Positions 46,528 through 52,500 of a DNA stretch of 52,500 nucleotides are shown one piece after another. The notes below the pieces were generated by a model, which saw only the letters and a list, made by a program, of their open reading frames with translations, ran no database searches and had not been told where the DNA came from. The DNA lies in contig CAUYUJ010001351.1 in the NCBI GenBank assembly GCA_963575745.1, positions 35,001 through 87,500 on the forward strand, written 5' to 3'. This DNA comes from Prorocentrum cordatum (lineage: Eukaryota > Sar > Dinophyceae > Prorocentrales > Prorocentraceae). Numbering within the stretch: position 1 is the stretch's first letter; every line of letters begins with the position of its first letter. The position numbers and the translations under genes are program-made.

Positions 46528-46607
46528 CTCCTCCTCCTCCTCCTCCTCCTCCTCCTCCTCCTCCTCCTCCTCCTCCTCCTCCTCCTCCTCCTCCTCCTCC
46601 TCCCTCC
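46528..46607 (+). repeat. (TCC)n array, pure
   Basis: About 26 uninterrupted TCC triplets, immediately before the leader of 83-bp repeat locus 3. Confidence 0.95.
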
Positions 46608-46619
46608 CTTCTCCTCATA

Positions 46620-46985
46620 GATGACTCCTCCCTGTCGCACCCCGAGGCCAGTCGACAGCGCGGGCCGGGCGTTTCGCCTGAAACTTCGTCACCATTGATG
46701 ATCCCGAAGCTTCGAATGTGCCAGGGCTCCACGGACAGAGGGCGGCCCGCTGTCGAAATGTGGCTCTCGCCGTAGCGCCGCGCACATTCGTCTTCAAAAT
46801 TTGAGTATGTTGTGTACGGATGAAGGGCGGTCTGTTTCCAAAATGTGTTTCTCACCTGAGCGCCACGCACACTCGGTGTGCAATAACTTCACGGATGGAG
46901 GGCGGCTCCTTTTCAACATGTGGCTCTTGCCTGAGCGCCGCGCACATCCGTCTTACGAGTTTGCAAGAGCTTCAAGGATTCGAAT
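46620..46985 (+). repeat. 83-bp tandem repeat 'C', locus 3 (three units) with its leader
   Basis: The leader 46620-46705 matches 32575-32660. Unit landmarks GCGCC lie at 46775, 46860 and 46935; the block ends TTCAAGGATTCGAATGGGCA, close to the end of locus 2. A short TCC tract follows at 47056-47098. Confidence 0.87.
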
Positions 46986-47292
46986 GGGCAACGTCCCAGG
47001 GTCTGATGGGTCCTGGGTTTGATGGGTCCTGGGTTTGGGTTTACACTGGTCCCTCTCATCCTCCTCCTCCTCCTCCTCCTCCTCCTCCTCCTCCTCCGCG
47101 GTGCACGACGGCACTGCTGCGCGCGGCCAGCAGTCCTGAGCTGTCGGACATGTTCTTGATCGTCTCACCCTTTCTGCCTGGCAGGGCCCGCGAGGGACAG
47201 ACGGCATCGGGCGGAGCTCCGATTGCAACTTCGCCCCTTCCCCCCCCCCGATGACGCACCTCCGTGCCCCCTCTTGCCTCGTCGTCCTGCTG

Positions 47293-47448
47293 TGATGGGC
47301 CTGTTTTCCACCACCACCACCACTACCACCACCATATAAGTTGGAGGGGGAAAGGAGGTGGAGGATGAGGGGGAGGAGGAAGAAGAAGAGGAGGAAAATC
47401 CCCTCCCCCTCCTACTTATGGTGGTTGTGTCGGAAAACACGCCCACCA
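47293..47448. mobile_element. Foldback element 'K', copy 1 (156 bp)
   Basis: TGATGGGCCTGTTTTCC at the left faces GGAAAACACGCCCACCA at the right (15 of 17 pairs). Next inward, CCACCACCAC...ACCATATAAGT faces ACTTATGGTGGT. The interior is GGA-rich then TCC-rich, itself self-complementary. CTGCTG flanks it at 47287-47292 and 47449-47454. Confidence 0.8.
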
Positions 47449-47454
47449 CTGCTG

Positions 47455-47888
47455 CGGCCACCGATTCAACCCTCCCGCTGTCGGACGCCGGCGTCTCACC
47501 GTCTTGTCATCCACCCTCCACCTCCGTCAACCCCCCAACCCTGTCGCCATCTTCAACCACCTCCGCATCTCCATGCACACATCGGCCGCCGTGCTGAGGC
47601 GGTGGAAGGAGCATCATCGGGTCCCTTCGGTTCTGGATGTCTGTGAATCCGCCACAATATACCCCTTGGCAAGTTGAGGCGTGGCAGAATGCCGAGTGGG
47701 CGACGGAAAAGAGCGGGCGACCTTACGCGAGATGACGTAGCGACCTTACGCAGTGGCGTACGCGGGCCGCCAGCGCGGCACGCCACACCGAAAACGGAGC
47801 GCTCGCGCGCGACCTTACGCGAGCAGCAGACTCGCCACTGTGGGCGAAGATGACCATATATTTCTCTGAGACGCCCAGGGTCCCCCCC
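47455..47888. other. Unassigned stretch
   Basis: GACCTTACGC recurs three times (about 47720, 47740 and 47810). No gene seen. Confidence 0.4.
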
Positions 47889-48240
47889 ATGCGCGCACGA
47901 GGGAGTAGGGGGAGAGGGGCCGGCTTCTTGAAAGGAGGCTGCTTCTTAGAAGACGCCCGCCTTACACATCGACAGATGGGGGCCACGCCACACGAGAAGC
48001 AAAGACGCTCCTGATACTGAGCAGGGACCGACCGTCCCGGCATTCCCATAGGCCTACAAAGAAATGTTCTACGAACCCAGAAACGTTCTAAGACCAAAAA
48101 ACGGGCTCTTAGAGCAGAAACCCGGTATGAAAACAAGACAGTTCAAGCCAGAAATGTTCTAGGAACATTCGAGCAGACCACAAACAGTTCTTTGAACACT
48201 CTTTGGTGGGCCTATGGGCGAGCTAAGACCCTTCGCCACT
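47889..48240 (+). repeat. Dispersed repeat 'E', copy 3 (MITE-free site)
   Basis: Ordered blocks as in 5288-5951, ending TCTTTGGTGGGCCTAT, GGGCGAGC and CCTTCGCCACTGC. At the position where copy 1 holds the 157-bp MITE there is no insertion. Confidence 0.75.
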
Positions 48241-48610
48241 GCTTGATCATAAGCCTCCCCCCCCTCCCCGCTACACCCCCCTCTTCGCGTGGCCAAACCT
48301 GCTTGCGCGACTCCCCCCCGCCCCTGAGGCTCCCTGGGCGGCGCGGCGCCCCTCGGGGGCTCCCCGAGGCCCTCGGAGGCGTCCGAGACGGCCCGGGAAG
48401 GAGGGCCGCCAGGGCCGCCCAGAGGGCGCCCATCGCTGCCCCGAGAGGCCCCCCCCGAGTCCCCCACGGAGCCGCCGCGCCTCCTGGGAAGGCTCCGCAG
48501 CGTCTTCGGGGAAGGCTCAGAAGAGAACTCCTGGGAAGGCTGGAGGCCTTGCGAGCCTTCTGAGGAGGCTGGCCCCCTCTCGCCCCCCCCCCCCCCCGGA
48601 GCGCCGCCGC

Positions 48611-48751
48611 TGATGGGCCGATTTTCCACCACCACTACCATAGGTAAGGGAAGGAGGAGGAGGAGGAGGAAGAGGACGAGGGGAGGACCTCCCCATCCTC
48701 CTTTTTCCCCCATCATACCTATGGTAGTGGTGGTGGAAAATTGGCCCATCA
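48611..48751. mobile_element. Foldback element 'K', copy 2 (141 bp)
   Basis: TGATGGGCCGATTTTCCACC at the left is answered by GGTGGAAAATTGGCCCATCA at the right, nearly perfect. The inner arms CACTACCATAGGTA and TACCTATGGTAGTG and a GGA-rich/TCC-rich middle complete the hairpin. No clear target duplication. Confidence 0.82.
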
Positions 48752-48924
48752 GCCTGAAGGGGCATCGGAACGAGAGCTGTTCTCGCCGAGGCGCACGGGA
48801 TCGATGGGGGGGGAGGGCAGGGCGCTGGGGGGCCAACGGGGCGGGAGGCTGTCGAGCAGCGCCAGGAGAGACAGGGACAAAAAAAACGCAGCTGGAGCCG
48901 AACGGAGCCAGCGCAGCGTGCGGG

Positions 48925-49095
48925 GGCCTCCTCCTCCTCCTCCTCCTCCTCCTCCTCCTCCTCCTCCTCGTCCTCCTCCCCCTCCTCCTCCCGACTCCTC
49001 CATCCCCTACTCCTCCTCCCCCTCCTCCCCCTCCCCCTCCTCCTTGTCCTCCTCCTCCTCCTCATCCGCCTACTCCTCCGCCTCCTCCTCCTTCC
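48925..49095 (+). repeat. (TCC)n array
   Basis: TCC triplets with CCC and GTC interruptions. Confidence 0.93.
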
Positions 49096-49170
49096 CAGAA
49101 ACCCGTGGGCGAGAAACATATCCTTACCATCGCTCAGACGTCGATTTCGCGTTTTCTCCTCTGTTGCTAG

Positions 49171-49230
49171 AGGATCCAGGATGCTCCTCATGATCCTCGC
49201 CGAGAAAAAACGCATGAGTCCGAGCGATTA
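49171..49230 (+). repeat. Short dispersed repeat shared with 23457-23518
   Basis: AGGATCCAGGATGCTCCTCA, TGATCCTCGCCGAG and GTCCGAGCGAT match the other copy in order. It abuts repeat F directly. Confidence 0.65.
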
Positions 49231-49231
49231 T

Positions 49232-49358
49232 CCATATCCGCGTCCTCGCGGGCCAAGCCCCTGGGCCGCTACCCCGCGGATACAGGTCGTTTGTTGTTGC
49301 GGATGTTCCGCACGGAACGCAACTGTGAGACCGCGTAGCCGCGGGATCGCGCCCCCGG
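49232..49358 (-). repeat. Foldback repeat 'F', copy 2
   Basis: Reverse complement of 6473-6597 at roughly 75-80 percent by eye; the palindromic core TTGCGGATGTTCCGCACGGA and outer CCGCGGATAC arms are retained. Confidence 0.7.
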
Positions 49359-49618
49359 ATCAAGGCCCCGCGAGGGCGAAGATACCGATCTGCTCGCCGG
49401 TCGTCAGAAACAAAAATGGGATGGGCCGGGCGCAGGTGCGGGACAGGGCGAGTGGTGCGGGAAGGAGAGCCAGGCGCACCAAGGCAGCGCCTGGGCCTGG
49501 CCACAGAGAGGCATGGCCCCCGGGCGAGCCGCCGAAGCGGCGGAGCGCAGGCGCAAGCCGCCAGGCCGACATGTGAGCACTGCAGAGGAGAGGGGCCAGA
49601 TAGGAGGAGGCGAACAGA

Positions 49619-49795
49619 ACACACACACACACACACACGCACACACACATACACACAGATATATGTAGACATATATATATATATACATATATATATATGT
49701 GTATTGCAAATGCTGGCGTGCTCGTGCACACGCACACACACACAAACACGCAAACAATCAACCAAACAAACAAACAAACAAGCAAACAAAAGTGC
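49619..49795 (+). repeat. (CA)n, (TA)n and (AAAC)n microsatellites
   Basis: CA repeats, then AT repeats at 49668-49700, a short unique piece, CA again and AAAC units to 49795. Cys/Val frames on the minus strand are artefacts. Confidence 0.93.
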
Positions 49796-49817
49796 TGCGC
49801 GCATTTTCAAGCCGATC

Positions 49818-49843
49818 CTTGAGCCAAAATGGCAGATTACGGA
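49818..49843 (-). other. Interrupted spliced-leader relict
   Basis: The minus strand reads TCCGTA, then four extra bases ATCT, then GCCATTTTGGCTCAAG, so all 22 leader bases are present around a 4-nt insertion. The sequence after CAAG is GATCGG, not a GT donor, so it is not an SL RNA gene. The downstream side (49817 and lower) is a short unique piece followed by microsatellites, with no supported gene. Confidence 0.75.
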
Positions 49844-50202
49844 GGACGGAGGCGTAGGGACGAGGAAGCAGAGGACGCAGGAGGGGACGCGAGGCAGGGA
49901 GGGACGCCAGGGGAGAAGAGGGGCACGAGGGAGGGGAAGGGGGAGGAGGGGGAGGAGCAGGAAGGGGAGGAAGGGAGGCAGGGAGGAAGGGAGGCAGGAA
50001 GGGGAGGGCAGGGGAGGGGAAGGGGGGGAGGAAGGCATGGTCGCCGCTCGACGCCCCCCCCCCCTCGGGAGGCGCGCCGATCAGCATGCCGAGGTGGTTC
50101 GGGTCGACGTGGATCACCCGCGACGGAGGGCCGTCGGCACGCCCCTGCGGCGCGTCGCGGTCACCACGGTCCTGCGCGAGGGACGCTGACACGATCCTCG
50201 AA
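49844..50202. other. Purine-rich then GC-rich sequence, no gene
   Basis: GGGAGGAA words dominate to 50035; the rest holds only overlapping shadow frames. Confidence 0.4.
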
Positions 50203-50321
50203 TGATGGGCTTGTCTTCCACCACCACCAGAAGTTGAAGGGGGGAAGGAGGTGGAGGAAGAGGAGGAAGAAGAGAAGTGGAGGAGCAGAAGGACCCCCTC
50301 CCCCCTTCCTATGGGCCCATA
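50203..50321. mobile_element. Foldback element 'K', copy 3 (degraded right end)
   Basis: TGATGGGCTTGTCTTCCACC with AGAAGTTGAAGGGGGGAAGG matches copies 1 and 4. The right arm keeps only CCTATGGGCCCATA, as if the GGTGGTGGAAAA part had been deleted. Confidence 0.65.
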
Positions 50322-50336
50322 TTCTTTGGAGTCTCG

Positions 50337-50560
50337 AGACGGTGCGGTGACAGACCGTGCGGTGACCTCGAAATCCCCCAAGACCTCACCGCACGGTCCG
50401 TCAACGCACGGTTTTGGGACCCGGGAGGCCCCTGTCGCCCGAGACATCCTCGGAGAGGGACTCGAGTCCCAAAACCGTGCAGTGACCCCGAATCCCCACC
50501 GACTCACCACACGGTGCGGTCACCACACCGTTTGGGGGCCCCGATTTTCGGGGCCTCAGG
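50337..50560. repeat. Nested inverted-repeat cluster around CCGTGCGGTGA
   Basis: GCACGGTTTTGGGAC (50406-50420) and GTCCCAAAACCGTGC (50466-50480) are a perfect 15-bp inverted pair. GACCGTGCGGTGA and TCACCGCACGGTC (about 50358-50400) form a second. Related words recur to 50535. Function unknown. Confidence 0.75.
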
Positions 50561-51079
50561 ACTCTAAAGATGGATCCGGCATGAAAACCTTCAACATGGA
50601 AGAATGGGTCGGGACCTCTGCTGCCGCGGATTCAAGAAACACACATCTTCGGATGCCTGGTGTCGCGACTCTGTACTGTTTCAGGTGCATGTTTGTCCCT
50701 CCGAGGGCGACCTCGTCGCCACGGCTAGACATGCCTTGACAGCGTTGCTGGAACGCATCGCCCGACAGGTCCAGGGATCGAATCTGAAGCCCGAGGAGGA
50801 GGAGGAGGAGGAGGAGGAGATGGAAGAGGAGGAGGAGGTTACAGATCGAGGAAGAGAAGGAGAAGGTTCAAGGAGGAGGAGGAGGAGGAGGTTGATTCAA
50901 GGATCGAGGAGGATCGGGGATCAAGGTTCTCGGATGCTTTGAACCCTGTCTGGGTCTCCAGTCGGGCCTCCGCGAGCCTCCAGGATCCTCCAGGGGCCTC
51001 CCGGGGCCCCTACAAAAGGAGCTGGGCAGACCTCCGGCGGCCTCCTGGGGACGCCGACATCCAAGCGCCCCGTATATTT
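50561..51079. other. Unassigned stretch with a GGA tract at 50790-50890
   Basis: GGA triplets with GAT and GTT interruptions lie at 50790-50890. The rest has no recognised gene. Confidence 0.5.
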
Positions 51080-51245
51080 TCAGGTCGGGCATGTCGGCAT
51101 GTCCCTTTACAGGAGGATACTTCACAAGTAGTCAACAACATCGGGGGACGACTTGTCACTGATGTTTTGGCTGTTCTTGAATATGGTTTGCATCGTTTTG
51201 CTGTTTCGTCCTAAATGCGCCTGTAAGGGGACATGCCCGACCCAA
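51080..51245 (-). mobile_element. MITE-like element, copy 6 (166 bp)
   Basis: CAGGTCGGGCATGTC...GTCCCTTTACAGGAGGAT at the left faces GCGCCTGTAAGGGG with ACATGCCCGACCCAA at the right. The core GGGGGACGA indicates minus orientation. A GGCATGTC duplication sits in the left arm. CCGTATAT (51070) and CCGTGTATAT (51246) may be a disturbed target duplication. Confidence 0.82.
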
Positions 51246-51511
51246 CCGTGTATATAAAGATATCACGAGGAAACACAGAAAACACAAAAAAACTAAAGCT
51301 AACTAAAATGATTAACAAAAACAACAACAAACACATTGAATACAAAAAACGGCGGTCGCCCTGGGCCTAGGCCGCTGGGCCGCCTGCGGGCCCTGCTGGG
51401 GCCGTCGAGGAGCGACCGCCGCGGAGAGAGTGAGATCCCAGAGGCGGGGGCCGCGGGCTCCGCTCCGGAGGCCCGCGCCGTGGGCGGCACGACATCGGAA
51501 GCAGGGTACGG

Positions 51512-51707
51512 TGATGGACTCGTGCTCCCCCACTACCACCACCGTCAGTAGGAGGGGGAGGGGGTCCGCCTTCTCCTCCTCCTCCTCCTCCTCCTCCTCC
51601 TCCTCCTCGTCCTCCTCCTCCTCCTCCTCCTCCTCCTATTCCTCCTCCTCCTCCACCTCCTTCCCCCCTTCAACTTATGGTGGTGGTGGTGGAAAACAGG
51701 CCCATCA
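51512..51707. mobile_element. Foldback element 'K', copy 4 carrying a (TCC)n array
   Basis: TGATGGACTCGTGCTCCCCC at the left and GGTGGAAAACAGGCCCATCA at the right are degenerate inverted ends; inside lie CCACTACCACCACC and ACTTATGGTGGTGG. The middle contains about 90 bp of TCC triplets (51569-51660). Flanks TACGG and TATGG differ by one base. Confidence 0.75.
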
Positions 51708-52148
51708 TATGGGGAGGAGAGATTTTGGTTGCTCGCCAGGCGGGCCAACGAACCTCCCCTGGTGCGTGCATGGGGGCACCGATGGCCGTCGGAGTCCATG
51801 GGGGCGCCAGGGCACTCTGGGGCACGGCGGGATGGACGTCGACTTCCGCGTCCCCGAGATCCACTCGTGATCGCAGGTCTCTCTGGCCACTCTTCCGGGA
51901 CGCGCTGGCCCGGGTCCGCGCGCACCCGGACAGGCCAGGCCCACGTGGCGAGCCCAGGCCCGCCGCGAAGCTGTGCTCCCTGAAGTCCAGGTCAGCAGAG
52001 CGGGGACAGGGCAGATCGGCTCCACGTGGCTCCAAAACCTGGAGCCCGCCAGAGGAGACGGATAGGCTGACCCCTGGTAAGCGCCGACCTCTGCTGCGGC
52101 GCCCCTGATGCTGGGTACACGGCCACCAGCCGAGGCACCGGCCCGCGC
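51708..52148. other. Sequence downstream of the phytochelatin synthase frame; possible intron or 3' region
   Basis: No separate gene is visible. Read on the minus strand it could be 3' UTR or, if the last exon ends at 52163, intron sequence; acceptor-like CCAGCATCAG|GG (about 52109-52120) and TTACCAG|GG (about 52075-52083) exist but cannot be tested here. Confidence 0.4.
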
Positions 52149-52500
52149 TCAGCAGCCCTCGCCTGGCCGGCGGGCCTCCTCGCGCTGGAGCGCCAGGTAG
52201 CCGCGAGGCCGCCCCGTCCTGGGGTTGTTGCAGCACATCGCATCTACCAGCGCCGCGCACGGCACCCAGTGCGGCGGGTGCCTCTGGCTGTTGGTGTCCA
52301 GGATCAGGACGCGGTCCTCGGCGTACCCGCCCAGCGGGCTCCAGTGGCCGCCCCCGCCGGGCCTGAGGTAGTTCACCAGCAGGCAAATCTCGTCCCCGTC
52401 CTCGAAGGCGCAGGCCAGGTCCCGCCGCAGGGCGTGCGCCAGCGCCTCCGCGTCCCTCGAGCAGCGCTCCTCCACGGCCACCTTGCCGTCGCCGAGCGCG
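52149..52500 (-). CDS. PCS: Phytochelatin synthase, end of catalytic domain (partial, runs off right edge)
   Basis: The minus-strand frame is open from the right edge (ALGDGKVAVEERC...) to TGA at 52151-52149. It matches the second half of the papain-like peptidase C83 domain: LLVNYLRPGGGGHWSPLGGY, VLILDTNSQRHPPHWVP and TGRPRGYLAL. The catalytic His (codon 52346-52344) and Asp (codon 52298-52296) are present, 16 residues apart against 18 in plant enzymes; the catalytic Cys lies outside the window. The enzyme links gamma-Glu-Cys units of glutathione into metal-binding phytochelatins in the cytosol. The frame stops soon after the domain, so either this is a short form without the Cys-rich C-terminal region or an intron begins near CCAG|GCGAGG (52163/52162); dinoflagellates use GC donors. 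It appears to be the only ordinary host gene in the window apart from the retrocopy. Confidence 0.9.
   Translation of the reverse strand, partial: ALGDGKVAVEERCSRDAEALAHALRRDLACAFEDGDEICLLVNYLRPGGGGHWSPLGGYAEDRVLILDTNSQRHPPHWVPCAALVDAMCCNNPRTGRPRGYLALQREEARRPGEGC

Overview
The window reads as nuclear DNA of a dinoflagellate. The deciding evidence is an exact antisense copy of the 22-nt dinoflagellate spliced leader (DinoSL) at 38011-38032, a second interrupted one at 49818-49843, GC-rich sequence with very low gene density, and a LINE-like retroelement whose C-terminal zinc motifs recall dinoflagellate elements. I cannot name the species from sequence alone.

Layout. 1-4560: the 3' part of a non-LTR retroelement (endonuclease remnant, reverse transcriptase, RNase H, zinc motifs), apparently with one frameshift. 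4560-35500: no convincing host gene. This stretch is a mosaic of short dispersed repeats, foldback elements, tandem repeats and very long trinucleotide arrays. 35748-38032 (minus strand): a full-length processed cDNA, with DinoSL, 60-nt leader, 630-codon ORF and about 310 nt of 3' sequence, inserted inside a (GAT)n microsatellite. 38033-52148: more arrays and short elements. 52149-52500 (minus strand): the end of the catalytic domain of a phytochelatin synthase gene that runs off the right edge.

The repeats fall into recurrent families. The clearest is a MITE-like element of about 145-166 bp with inverted termini of roughly 30 bp and 8-bp target duplications. It has six copies (5952, 11591, 12009, 23769, 30947, 51080); three have perfect duplications and one has 7 of 8 matching. 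A second foldback family has four copies between 47293 and 51707 and carries GGA/TCC tracts inside it. A third composite couples a (TCC)n tract to 83-bp tandem units (30131, 32575, 46620). Others are a degenerate CCAAGATGGCC minisatellite with a conserved tail, and several 125-600 bp repeats present in two or three copies. Nearly all long open frames in the window are translations of these arrays and are not listed as genes.

There is no operon-like organisation. The three coding loci (retroelement, retrocopied gene, phytochelatin synthase) look independent. The unifying theme is retroposition and short-element amplification, with some microsatellites carried inside mobile units.
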